Below, piece by piece: positions 1 to 7,986 of a stretch of 64,000 nt of DNA. Origin of the DNA: Synechococcus elongatus PCC 11801. Its GTDB lineage: Bacteria > Cyanobacteriota > Cyanobacteriia > Synechococcales > Synechococcaceae. Location: the NCBI RefSeq assembly GCF_003846445.2, contig NZ_CP030139.2:2025223-2089222 (forward strand), written 5' to 3'. Under the pieces are notes generated by a model that worked only from the letters and a program-made list of their open reading frames with translations, ran no database searches and was not told where the DNA came from. Numbering within the stretch: the first letter of the stretch is position 1; every line of letters starts with the position of its first letter. A program made the translations under genes and the position numbers.

Positions 1-325
1 AGCCTGCGCTGGCTGCGATCTTCAGGATGCAGATTTGACAGGTGCTCACTTGATTGGTGCGGACCTGCGCAATGCGGATCTCAGCGGTGCCAACCTAACC
101 GAGGTCAACCTCGAAGGAGCTGATCTCACCGGTGCTGATTTAACGGGTGCCAACCTCAGTCAGGCTTATCTAACGAACGCAGTCTTTGCAGACGCAGATC
201 TCCGGAATGCCAACCTCAGCGGCGTCACCATGTATCACGCTGATGTCAGCGGGGCACAACTGTCGGGCATCAACCTTGCCGGTGCCACAATCGGTGGTAC
301 TGCTATCAACATCGGCGGCCAATAG
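1..325 (+). CDS. Pentapeptide-repeat protein, 5'-truncated by the window edge
   Basis: The reading frame is open from base 2 and continues off the left edge, so only the C-terminal part is seen. It is built from tandem A(D/N)LxG/xxA pentapeptides such as ADLTG, ANLSG and ADLRN, which normally fold into a right-handed quadrilateral beta-helix. The pentapeptides run almost to the end and stop in a short GTAINIGGQ tail. No catalytic domain is visible, and the family does not reveal a function. An ATG at base 35 is probably internal, because the repeat pattern is already present before it. Confidence 0.85.
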   Translation, partial: ACAGCDLQDADLTGAHLIGADLRNADLSGANLTEVNLEGADLTGADLTGANLSQAYLTNAVFADADLRNANLSGVTMYHADVSGAQLSGINLAGATIGGTAINIGGQ

Positions 326-393
326 CAATCGCGAGATCACATGTCCAGAATGGGGCAAGTGCCACAATTGCAGCTAAAGACTCGTCCTAGGCC

Positions 394-828
394 ATGGCCA
401 CGCTTGCCCCGCCCCGACAGCTCTTATTCAGGATCTTGCATGCTGATTCCAGTCAGTCAGCGCTGGTGGATCTCGTGATGGCTCGCGTGCAGTCCCTGGT
501 GCTCTCACTGCCCTACGAGTGGGCTGTCCTGACGGCCGAGGAACAAGAAGAACTCTACGCTGTCGCTTGGAGCTTGGTGGATTTCAACGGGGTCAATCTA
601 CTGACGCAGGCGCGATCGCAGCACCCAACACTGGTCGAAGCTCTGCAGTCCCTCGTGAATCTGATCGAAGACTTGAATGCTCCTTCGCCCGCACATCAGT
701 TATCCCGCTATCGCATCCGCCGGCCAATTTCAGAGGAGGACTGGGAGACTTGGGCGCCGTCAGCTACTGCACAGATCAATGAAGCGCAGTTGCAGCAACG
801 TCTAGCCAAATATGCCCAAAGTTTTTGA
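394..828 (+). CDS. Hypothetical protein, 144 aa
   Basis: I do not recognise the family. The product is soluble-looking, helical and acidic, with a central LTAEEQEELYAVAW stretch and a C-terminal KYAQSF. It overlaps the start of the next gene by 17 bases in another frame, which suggests co-transcription and translational coupling with the DUF4160 gene. GC content and HIP1 sites match the surrounding chromosome. The first ATG was taken as the start, and a later methionine near residue 29 is possible. Confidence 0.6.
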   Translation: MATLAPPRQLLFRILHADSSQSALVDLVMARVQSLVLSLPYEWAVLTAEEQEELYAVAWSLVDFNGVNLLTQARSQHPTLVEALQSLVNLIEDLNAPSPAHQLSRYRIRRPISEEDWETWAPSATAQINEAQLQQRLAKYAQSF

Positions 829-1060
829 GGAAGCTGGGATTGTTGCGCGGGTCTATCCGCAAGATCACTATCCTGCACATGTACATGTTGAAACGGGCAA
901 TCATACTGGCCGAATCTGTATTGATGGCACTGTTAGAGTGATCGGCAAGACTACACTAACGTCTCGAGAACTCAAAAAAGCTTTGGTGCTCGTTCAGCGT
1001 TATCAACAGCGCTGTCTGGCTGTTTGGGAGGCCATTCATGGAGAATCTTCGTCCCGTTGA
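812..1060 (+). CDS. DUF4160 domain protein
   Basis: The 82-residue protein has the family pattern: an N-terminal aromatic/acidic strand, then DHYPAHVHVE, then a basic C-terminal helix around RELKKALVLVQRY. DUF4160 proteins are small and usually paired with another small protein (often DUF2442), and some have been suggested to be toxin-antitoxin-like. Here the partner position is taken by the next gene, which overlaps by 23 bases. The function is unknown. The family call rests on the PAHVHV-type motif and the length. Confidence 0.75.
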   Translation: MPKVFEEAGIVARVYPQDHYPAHVHVETGNHTGRICIDGTVRVIGKTTLTSRELKKALVLVQRYQQRCLAVWEAIHGESSSR

Positions 1061-1265
1061 TCAGATGACAGATGCTGAATTGTTGGCAGAGCTAGGATTC
1101 TCTGAGGCAGAGTTTCAGCAGCAGTGGCTGGAGTCACAACTCCTCAACCTCTTACCTCTATCAGAAGAAGAGGCTTTTCGTTTGCATGCTTATTGCCAAG
1201 ACCATGGCCTAACAGTTCAAGAATTTATTCGACACGCGATCGCGGCTTCCCTATCAGCGGCTTAG
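1038..1265 (+). CDS. Small protein with RHH/CopG-like C-terminal helix
   Basis: The 75-residue acidic protein starts inside the DUF4160 gene, so the two are probably translated together. Its C-terminus (CQDHGLTVQEFIRHAIAASL) resembles the helix pair of antitoxin-type ribbon-helix-helix proteins, but no clear beta-strand with a basic DNA-contacting residue precedes it. The N-terminal half (MTDAELLAELGFSEAEFQQQW) is strongly acidic and helical. An antitoxin-like partner for DUF4160 is an inference from size, order and overlap only. Confidence 0.6.
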   Translation: MENLRPVDQMTDAELLAELGFSEAEFQQQWLESQLLNLLPLSEEEAFRLHAYCQDHGLTVQEFIRHAIAASLSAA

Positions 1266-1368
1266 CTGACGGATGTTGGACAGCCAACGTTGCAACCGAC
1301 AACTGCCTGGTTGAGCTGGATGCCACGATCGCCTCTCAGCTCGTGTGCCTAGCTCAGCTGCTAGTGAC

Positions 1369-1386
1369 GGGGTGATTGCTCACCCC
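1369..1386. other. Perfect hairpin between convergent genes
   Basis: Seven-base arms GGGGTGA and TCACCCC flank a TTGC loop. It lies between the small plus-strand operon and the converging carotenoid oxygenase gene. No clear T-run follows on either strand, so a terminator role is only possible. Confidence 0.35.
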
Positions 1387-1455
1387 TATCAACCACAAGC
1401 GTGAAGCCGCCAGTCAATCTATCGACAGCTGGACTCGTCCAAATTCAACAGAGAC

Positions 1456-2937
1456 TCAGTCTTCAGGGCCGAAATAGTGCGGCGTGAAGCAACCGTGCAA
1501 AGGGTAGGGAATGTGCTGCTTGAGGTTCAGCCGTGCCACCGGTTCCAGCGTTTGCGCGGCCAAAATCACCAGTGCGGAACGATGTTGGGCGGCATCGTAG
1601 ACCAAGCTCAAGACCCAGCCATCATCTTCTGCTTCGCCATTAGGACGCGGCACAAAGAGCGGTTCTCCGACAAAGCCACGCGGTGCGACCGTCCAGAGCT
1701 TGCGATCGCCGGTTTCCAGATCGATTTTCAGCAAGCTTTGCAGCGGTGCATTGCCCGTCGGAGCTGCTGCCGCGCCGATGTAGTAGTAGCGAGCGTCTTG
1801 CCCAACAGTACTGGGATGCTGAACCGGAAACTCACAGGTGCGGCTTTCAATCAGTTGCCGCTCAGCACGGGGTTGACCGGGGCGCAGTGTGAAGCGGAAC
1901 AGCTCACCGCGGGGATAGCTCTCAAAATCAACTTCCTTAAAGTTGCGATCGGGTTCCAGCATCGGAAATGAGTCGTAGCAGACCGAATCAACCACGATCG
2001 CGCCATCCGCCGTCTCAAAGGCATTGGCATGGTGGAAGACAAAGCAGGACTCCGCCTCAAAGGTCTGCATCGGCGCTTGGGGATCGCGCGGAATCACCAA
2101 AATCTGGGTGGACTTGTTGCGATCGCTGGCTAAGCATTGCCCAGCCGTCCGCTGTCCCAACAAGGCGGGCAGCGGATTAAAGCGAATCGGGTTCTGGAAA
2201 AAGATGGCGTAGTTGGGGGTCAGCGCAAAGTCGTGCAGGAAGGCAAAGCCCGGAATTACCCGCTCTTGCTGCTCGACGCAGCGGCCTGCCTCGTCAAATT
2301 CATAGAGCCGAATACGGCTGGAAGGACCGGTCTTGACAGCAAAGTTGACCAGTCGCCGTTGACTGCCCGTCCGCTCTGAACCGGGATCGATGCGGGGATG
2401 TGCTGAGAAAGGATCGCCATCGGCCAACAAACCATCCAAGCGATCGAGGCCAAAAGTTTCCATCGTCTGTGGATCGAGGCGGTGCGGTTCTGCCGCCTCC
2501 CACAGCGCCAGCAGGCGATCGCCCCAGTAGAGGATGTTGGTGTTGGCAATATTCTTGAGGCCAAGGTCAAAGATATTGGCCAGCCAGCCGCCCGGTTTTT
2601 GGGTGCCAAACACGCCACGATAGAGAATCTTGCCAGCCTTTTGCTCCGCCAGGAACCCTTCAGTGCGGACGTAGCGATTGCGGAAATAGGCGCGCCCTTG
2701 GCGAATGGCGATCGCGCTGATCATGCCGTCGCCATCAAAGGGATGGTGCAGACTTTGGCCGCCCACTTCCAGCAGGCCGGGGCCATTGCGGAAGACCGTG
2801 CCCTCTAGCTCAGCGGGAATCTCCCCTTCAATGTCATCAATCCAGTAGTCCCGTTCTTCAGTTTGGGACTCGTAACCCCGCAGCCAATCAGCGCGGCTGA
2901 AGGTCTCAGTCGTAGCAGAAGGAACAGTGGCAGTCAT
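1456..2937 (-). CDS. Carotenoid oxygenase (apocarotenoid cleavage family)
   Basis: This 493-residue protein belongs to the carotenoid cleavage dioxygenase/retinal pigment epithelium family, non-heme iron enzymes that split carotenoids or apocarotenoids at a double bond. The four iron-binding histidines can be picked out at about H180 (SAHPR), H235 (FLHDFA), H302/303 (FHHANAF) and H481 (PLHGCF), with spacing like Synechocystis ACO. HHPFDGDGM near residue 65 is also typical. No signal peptide is seen. The start codon overlaps the stop of the upstream transporter gene by four bases (ATGA), so the two are probably coupled. The exact substrate cannot be read from sequence. Confidence 0.93.
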   Translation of the reverse strand: MTATVPSATTETFSRADWLRGYESQTEERDYWIDDIEGEIPAELEGTVFRNGPGLLEVGGQSLHHPFDGDGMISAIAIRQGRAYFRNRYVRTEGFLAEQKAGKILYRGVFGTQKPGGWLANIFDLGLKNIANTNILYWGDRLLALWEAAEPHRLDPQTMETFGLDRLDGLLADGDPFSAHPRIDPGSERTGSQRRLVNFAVKTGPSSRIRLYEFDEAGRCVEQQERVIPGFAFLHDFALTPNYAIFFQNPIRFNPLPALLGQRTAGQCLASDRNKSTQILVIPRDPQAPMQTFEAESCFVFHHANAFETADGAIVVDSVCYDSFPMLEPDRNFKEVDFESYPRGELFRFTLRPGQPRAERQLIESRTCEFPVQHPSTVGQDARYYYIGAAAAPTGNAPLQSLLKIDLETGDRKLWTVAPRGFVGEPLFVPRPNGEAEDDGWVLSLVYDAAQHRSALVILAAQTLEPVARLNLKQHIPYPLHGCFTPHYFGPED

Positions 2938-4295
2938 TGGGTTACAACCAAGGGTTCAGGAGTAGCGGAGGCGATCGCGTCCGAAGGAGCCGTTTCGGCT
3001 TCCTCGGCGGGCAAGAGCCCCAGCAAGGGCAGCGGCAGCAGACTACTGAGGTTCGTCAGCAGCACCAACAGCCAAAGGCGATCGAATTGGCTTTCGGTGA
3101 CGCCCAGCCAATGGGTGAGCAGCGCTCCCAGCTCGACAGAGCCAAAGTGCGCCAGATTCAGCACCGACATCAGCAGGGCAAACAGCGTTGCTTCAATGCC
3201 ACTGGGACAAAGCCGCGCCGCCAAAATCAGCACCGGCATGAAGGAAAGCTGACCAGCCACCGTCAGGATCAAGCTGTCGCCAAGGCTGAACCACTGGTCG
3301 CTGATTCCCCAACTGCGATTGAGGTGCGTGACCAGAATCAGCGAGGTCAAGCCCAGCAACGTCGTCACCACGATCATCCAGCCGAAGATGCGACGCATCG
3401 GCACCCCCCGTAGGAAGCGCTGGAAAATCCAAACGCCCAGCAGCGAGGCCAAGTTTGTGACGAGTCGAACGCGACCCAGAAACTCTGGCTCAAAGTGCAG
3501 CTCGTTGGTCGAGAAGAAGAAGAAAGCAGAATCGGCACTAGGGGTGACTTGCCAGAGAAACAGAAAGAGCGTCGGCATCCAGATACGGCGCTGGCGCAGA
3601 GCTTGGCCAATTTGACCAACCTGCTCGCGAATCAGCGCTAGTCCCGGCTGAATCGTTTGGGGTACTTCGGCAATCCAGCCCGCGACCAGACAGACAATCA
3701 GCGGGAAAGTGGCCGTGATCAGAAACAGGGTGCGGGTCTCAAACAGTTGCAGCAAAAAGCCGCTGAGATAGGCTGTCACCAAGCCACCCAGTGCCGATAC
3801 GGCCCAAGTCAAGGACTGGAGCGAGCCGGATTCCGATCGCGATTCTTGGCGGGCTCGTTCAACAACGAGGGAATCGACAATCACATCACTGAGCGCGACC
3901 GACAACGAGCTGAGCGCGATCGCCAGCGTCGCCATTGCGGGGGAATGAACAACGGTGCCCAAGCCCAACCACGCAAGGCTGCCCAACAGGCCTGCAGCAA
4001 TCAGGTAAGGTCGCCGCCGATAGCCGCCCAAGGGAAAGCCATCGGAGAGCAAGCCAAAAGCCGGCTTGATCATCCAAGGCAGCGCTGCGATCCCCGTCAG
4101 GGCAGAAACCTGAGCGGGGCTGAGGCCGAGATCATCTTTGAGGAAAAAGCTGACAGCTAGCCGAGAGAGTCCGAGAATGCCCTGCACAAAGTAGACCAGC
4201 AGGATGGCGGCCAGTTCAGGACTGGGCTCTTGACCAAACAGCAACCGCTGCTGCCACGTGGGCTTGGCGACGGTACTGAGGGTCGAATCGGGCAT
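2934..4295 (-). CDS. BT1/folate-biopterin transporter family MFS protein
   Basis: The 453-residue integral membrane protein has about twelve hydrophobic segments. It shows features of the BT1 (folate/pteridine transporter) branch of the major facilitator superfamily: VYFVQGILGLSRLAVSFFLKDDLGLSPAQ at the N-terminus and LPWMIKPAFGLLSDGFPLGGYRRRPY at the first cytosolic loop (each quoted in part as a family signature). Plant and cyanobacterial members transport folates. Substrate here is inferred from the family only. It overlaps the carotenoid oxygenase gene by four bases and follows the NADH dehydrogenase gene after 59 bases. Confidence 0.85.
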   Translation of the reverse strand: MPDSTLSTVAKPTWQQRLLFGQEPSPELAAILLVYFVQGILGLSRLAVSFFLKDDLGLSPAQVSALTGIAALPWMIKPAFGLLSDGFPLGGYRRRPYLIAAGLLGSLAWLGLGTVVHSPAMATLAIALSSLSVALSDVIVDSLVVERARQESRSESGSLQSLTWAVSALGGLVTAYLSGFLLQLFETRTLFLITATFPLIVCLVAGWIAEVPQTIQPGLALIREQVGQIGQALRQRRIWMPTLFLFLWQVTPSADSAFFFFSTNELHFEPEFLGRVRLVTNLASLLGVWIFQRFLRGVPMRRIFGWMIVVTTLLGLTSLILVTHLNRSWGISDQWFSLGDSLILTVAGQLSFMPVLILAARLCPSGIEATLFALLMSVLNLAHFGSVELGALLTHWLGVTESQFDRLWLLVLLTNLSSLLPLPLLGLLPAEEAETAPSDAIASATPEPLVVTQ

Positions 4296-4354
4296 CGGCT
4301 CGACTGTAAAGAAATGTCAATCCTCAGTATAGCGATCGCCTTTCTCGAGCTGGG

Positions 4355-5782
4355 CTAGGGTGCAGGCGGTGCTGGTTGTGTTGGGCTGGGCTGCGGTTGC
4401 GGCGATCGCGGTTCGTTGAGCAGGCGGGTTGCCAAGAAGCCTCCGAGAATCGCCACTAGACCGACAATCGTGATCGCGATCGCTCGACTGATCCCGATTT
4501 CGCGCTTCTCCAAACTCTGAGTTTGTCCGCCGCTATGACGATGGAACAACTCCTCCGATAGCCAGTCCACCGTTGCTTTGAAGTTGTGAACGGGTGTCGG
4601 TAGTAGCTCCAAATAGGTCGCCTTTCGCAGTAATGCTCCCGGCTTGCCCGTGACGCGATAGCGGTTCAGCAAGTTGGCGACGGCGTTATCGATTCCCAAG
4701 CCCATCAACGTGCCGCGCAGACTGACTTTGGCTGGACTCAGGGCGTGATTATGGCTGAGTGCCAGCAGATTGTGGGCGATCGCTGCGCCCTGTTGATAGG
4801 CTACTTGCGCCAGTCCGGGTTGCGGCTGCTCTTTGACCACAGCGCAGTCACCCGCCGCAAACACCTCGGGATAGCCCAGGAGCTGCAAGGTCGGTGAAAC
4901 GTAAGGAACGCCATGGCGATTGCGATCGCTGGCGGGAATCTCTAGTTCTGCCAAGAGCGGATTGTTACTGACGCCCGCCGTCCAAATGACGGTGCTAGTC
5001 AGCTGCTGCGGTTCCGCTTCAGCTGCCGATCGATAGACCAATCCCTCTGCCGTGACGCCTTCGACAGCCACACCGAGCAGCAGCTCGATCGGGATCTGAC
5101 GCTGCTGCAGTTCCTCTAAAACCAGATCATGCAGGCTGGCGTTGGCGTCGCCTTTGAGAATTTCAGGACTGCGATTGACCAGCACCAGCCGGATTTCTTG
5201 ACGATCGCCTCCCAGACGCTCGTATTGCAGCGGCAACCAATCGGCCAAGAGCGCAACCATTTCAATGCCCGATGGCCCTGCGCCAACCACCGCGATCGTC
5301 AGGAGGTCTTGTCGCTGTTGGCGATCGCGGCTTTGACTCGCCTGCTGCAAGCGCTGGAGTAAGTGTTTCCCCAGCTTCAACACATCATCGCGATCGCGGA
5401 AAGCAAAGGCATGCTCTGCTGCCCCCAGCGTCCCAAAGTAGCCCTGTGTGGCCCCCAGCCCCAACACGAGGTGGCCGTAATTCAGTTGCCGACCTGTGGC
5501 CGTCGTCAGCGATCGCCCCTTGAGGTCAATTTGGCTGACAGAATCCTGCACAAACTCGACCTCGCTCCCTTGCAGGAGTTCTTCGTAGCGCGGCCAAACT
5601 TGCTCATCACTGAGTTCCCCACTGAGGAAGTCGAATAAGAGTGGCCGAAAGATGAAGCGATCCTTGGGATCGATCAAAATAATCGGCTCAGCATAGCGAC
5701 GATGACGCAAATGCAGTGCGCAGAATAGGCCAACAAAGCCGCCCCCAACAATGACCGTGGGTTTGGTCTCAGCAGAAGTCAT
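4355..5782 (-). CDS. Type II NAD(P)H dehydrogenase (NDH-2)
   Basis: The 475-residue flavoprotein has two Rossmann motifs, GGGFVGLFCALHL near residue 13 for FAD and VVGAGPSGIEM near residue 167 for NAD(P)H, plus FAAGDCAV near residue 310, which contacts FAD. NDH-2 enzymes pass electrons from NAD(P)H to quinone without pumping protons. A C-terminal hydrophobic helix (about residues 432-454) and a proline-rich tail suggest membrane anchoring, which is longer than in minimal members. It lies only three bases downstream of a DUF2231 gene in the oxidase gene run, consistent with a quinone-linked respiratory role. Confidence 0.88.
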   Translation of the reverse strand: MTSAETKPTVIVGGGFVGLFCALHLRHRRYAEPIILIDPKDRFIFRPLLFDFLSGELSDEQVWPRYEELLQGSEVEFVQDSVSQIDLKGRSLTTATGRQLNYGHLVLGLGATQGYFGTLGAAEHAFAFRDRDDVLKLGKHLLQRLQQASQSRDRQQRQDLLTIAVVGAGPSGIEMVALLADWLPLQYERLGGDRQEIRLVLVNRSPEILKGDANASLHDLVLEELQQRQIPIELLLGVAVEGVTAEGLVYRSAAEAEPQQLTSTVIWTAGVSNNPLLAELEIPASDRNRHGVPYVSPTLQLLGYPEVFAAGDCAVVKEQPQPGLAQVAYQQGAAIAHNLLALSHNHALSPAKVSLRGTLMGLGIDNAVANLLNRYRVTGKPGALLRKATYLELLPTPVHNFKATVDWLSEELFHRHSGGQTQSLEKREIGISRAIAITIVGLVAILGGFLATRLLNEPRSPQPQPSPTQPAPPAP

Positions 5783-5785
5783 TGG

Positions 5786-6700
5786 TTATCTCAGGGAGAG
5801 GAGAGCAGCTTGGAGGCGGTAGAGATGATCGGTACTCGCGGTCAACGGCAAGGGGCGATCGCCCAGCAACAGTTGATTGCCGGCGATCGCGAAATCATCC
5901 GCTGACCAATTGCGTTCATTCAGTTGTGTCAGGAGCGCGGCGCGATTCACACTGGCAGGCAGTGTCAGCACTTCCGCAACGCCGTAGTAGAGGCGATCGC
6001 CTTGAATTTCCCAGCGGGGTAGCGGGTAATTCGTGGTTGGTGTTGAAATCGCTTGCCCCACAGAACGGGCAGGGATCATCAGGGTTTGTAGTTCTGCGAC
6101 CGACTGTTGTTCGCTGATGTGGAGCGCTGCTGTATTGTGCAGGCCAAAGGTCCCGCCCAGTTGCGCCCCCATCTCGGCTTGGATACTGATAAAGCCCAGC
6201 ACGAGTAGAGACACCGCCACGTAGCGCAGACTGACTTGTGCCCGTTGGCGCGATCGCCAGCGATAGCGTTCCAGCCCGCGCCAGACAGTCAGCAACACAA
6301 TCATGAACAGCGAAAAAACGCCGCCCACTCCGTGCAGGTACATGGTTTCCAGCGCCGGTAAACCCCAAGGACTGACGGCTCCTGCTGGTGGTTCAGCTAG
6401 CAGCATCTCGAAAAAACCAAAGGCTACCGTGACGAAGGTGATCAGGGCAGCGGCCAACAAATTCCACCAGCCCAAGTCGTAGTAAGCCGAGCGATCGGGA
6501 TTGATCTTCAGCCCGTCATAGATGGGTCGTAGCAGACCATGACTGGTGGCGATCACATCAAAAATCAGCGCGATCGAGAACAGGCCGATGGTGAAGTGCA
6601 CTAAGTTGGGGTGCACTGGCAGCGTGTAGGGCAGACCATTCAGCCCCAAATCCAGCCCGCTACTCCAGTTGGGATTGGTTGCAAATAGGGACCAGATCAT
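5786..6700 (-). CDS. DUF2231 membrane protein, long form
   Basis: The 304-residue protein has a DUF2231-type membrane domain: an LPVHPNLVHFTIGLFSIALIFD helix (quoted in part) followed by further hydrophobic helices up to about residue 185. A soluble C-terminal domain of about 110 residues without recognisable motifs follows. LHNTAALHISEQQS lies between the two. DUF2231 proteins are often encoded beside c-type cytochromes and oxidases; their role is not established. Its start overlaps the stop of the next DUF2231 gene by one base, so translation is coupled. Confidence 0.8.
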   Translation of the reverse strand: MIWSLFATNPNWSSGLDLGLNGLPYTLPVHPNLVHFTIGLFSIALIFDVIATSHGLLRPIYDGLKINPDRSAYYDLGWWNLLAAALITFVTVAFGFFEMLLAEPPAGAVSPWGLPALETMYLHGVGGVFSLFMIVLLTVWRGLERYRWRSRQRAQVSLRYVAVSLLVLGFISIQAEMGAQLGGTFGLHNTAALHISEQQSVAELQTLMIPARSVGQAISTPTTNYPLPRWEIQGDRLYYGVAEVLTLPASVNRAALLTQLNERNWSADDFAIAGNQLLLGDRPLPLTASTDHLYRLQAALLSLR

Positions 6701-7233
6701 CAGCGCACCTCCCCAGTCAACTCAGGATTGACCGCAGTACTGAGTAGTCCAGCTCGGCCAGCGGTGGACACCGGCTCCACATGCAGCCCGTAGACCCAAT
6801 ACATCGTGGTACCCAGCAGGAATTGGTAGCAGACCAGCACGACCACGATCGCCTTAAACGCCAGCACACCTTTAGAAATGCGCGTGCGATCGCGCGATCG
6901 CTCAATGCCCTGCCAGAGTGCAAGATTCGGTAGCAAGAGCAGCAGCAACCAACCCACAGCAAGATGGCGATCGATTACCGGCTGAGCGGCTTGCGACGGC
7001 TGGGTGAGACCGATTTCAAACTGGCCGAAGAGGATGGCAAAGAAGATCGCGATCGCGGCTACCACCAGATTCCACCAGCCCGCATTCAGCAAGCTTTGGC
7101 GTTTGCTGATCAACCCGATCACCTCGAACAGGAACGAGATGATCACCATCGCAATCACGAAGTGCACCACGATCGCATGCAGCGGATCGGGGTAGGGCAA
7201 ATTCGCCCGATTCAACGGAAAGTCCAAAATCAA
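6700..7233 (-). CDS. DUF2231 membrane protein, short form
   Basis: The 177-residue protein has four predicted membrane helices with the DUF2231 pattern, including PLHAIVVHFVIAMVII and FAILFGQFEIGLTQP. The paired histidines in the first and later helices (HAIVVHF, DRHLAVGW) could bind heme or metal, but this is not shown. It is a shorter paralogue of the neighbouring 304-residue protein without the soluble tail. It starts one base after the stop of the cytochrome subunit gene, placing it in the oxidase operon. Confidence 0.8.
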   Translation of the reverse strand: MILDFPLNRANLPYPDPLHAIVVHFVIAMVIISFLFEVIGLISKRQSLLNAGWWNLVVAAIAIFFAILFGQFEIGLTQPSQAAQPVIDRHLAVGWLLLLLLPNLALWQGIERSRDRTRISKGVLAFKAIVVVLVCYQFLLGTTMYWVYGLHVEPVSTAGRAGLLSTAVNPELTGEVR

Positions 7234-7986
7234 TTACTCTCCAGCACGAGGGTCAGTCGGATTTTCAGCTTGCTGGCTGAGTTGCAGCGCTGGCGCTTCC
7301 ATATCGCGGAATTGACCGCTGCGCCAAGCCAAGAAGAAGGGCAAAACCACCGCCAGCCCAAACCAGACCAGCATCAGCACATTCACGGTGGTGACTTGCC
7401 GCGCTTCGGTCAGTCCATCGATCTGATCGATCGTTTCCTGCGTCAGGTTGGGGACATCCCGCAGGTATTCAAAGGTCCAGCGCTCAATCGGTCCGTCGTA
7501 GGTTTCCTTCCACAACCCGAGTGTCTGGAGATAAACGACGAGATCAGCGCGATCGCGATCGCTGAGGAAATCAAAGCTCGGCATCGTCGCATTGGCGAAT
7601 TGCAAGCGCGGATTCCGCAGCAGCACCGACAACTGGGCAGCACCTTCAGCTCCCAGATACTTGCGCCCAATGTTGGTGAGGTCGGGACCTTGACGTTCTG
7701 TCCCCATCAGGTGGGGCGCATCGTAGACATAGTCATTGGGCAGCGAGGGGCGCGTGCCATGTAGATAAGGTGCGTCGATCGTCAGCGGTCGAACTTGCTG
7801 GGTGTGGCAATAGAGGCACCCATTTTCGATGTAGACCTGACGGCCGCGCAGCGCCACTTCGCTGTAGGGCTGTAGCCCCGGGGACGGAACGGTATCACCA
7901 GCAATCCGGATCGATAGCTCGCTGATGATGAACACGCCCAGGCAGAGGATGAGCAACCCCGAGAGCAGAAAGGAGAGGCGTCTCAT
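7234..7986 (-). CDS. cbb3-type oxidase subunit II (CcoO-like monoheme cytochrome c)
   Basis: The 250-residue protein starts with one membrane helix, then has a CLYCH heme-c site at about residues 57-61 followed by TQQVRP, which is characteristic of CcoO. A probable axial methionine sits in ATMPSF near residue 127. A second hydrophobic helix lies near residue 205 (VLMLVWFGLAVVLPFFLAW), which is not in the minimal CcoO plan. The start overlaps the stop of the catalytic subunit gene by four bases. It would carry electrons into the subunit I binuclear centre. Confidence 0.88.
   Translation of the reverse strand: MRRLSFLLSGLLILCLGVFIISELSIRIAGDTVPSPGLQPYSEVALRGRQVYIENGCLYCHTQQVRPLTIDAPYLHGTRPSLPNDYVYDAPHLMGTERQGPDLTNIGRKYLGAEGAAQLSVLLRNPRLQFANATMPSFDFLSDRDRADLVVYLQTLGLWKETYDGPIERWTFEYLRDVPNLTQETIDQIDGLTEARQVTTVNVLMLVWFGLAVVLPFFLAWRSGQFRDMEAPALQLSQQAENPTDPRAGE

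Noticed and set aside
6964-7764. 266-residue plus-strand frame
   Set aside because: It lies opposite well-supported oxidase and DUF2231 genes and shows no domain; a shadow frame of GC-rich coding DNA.
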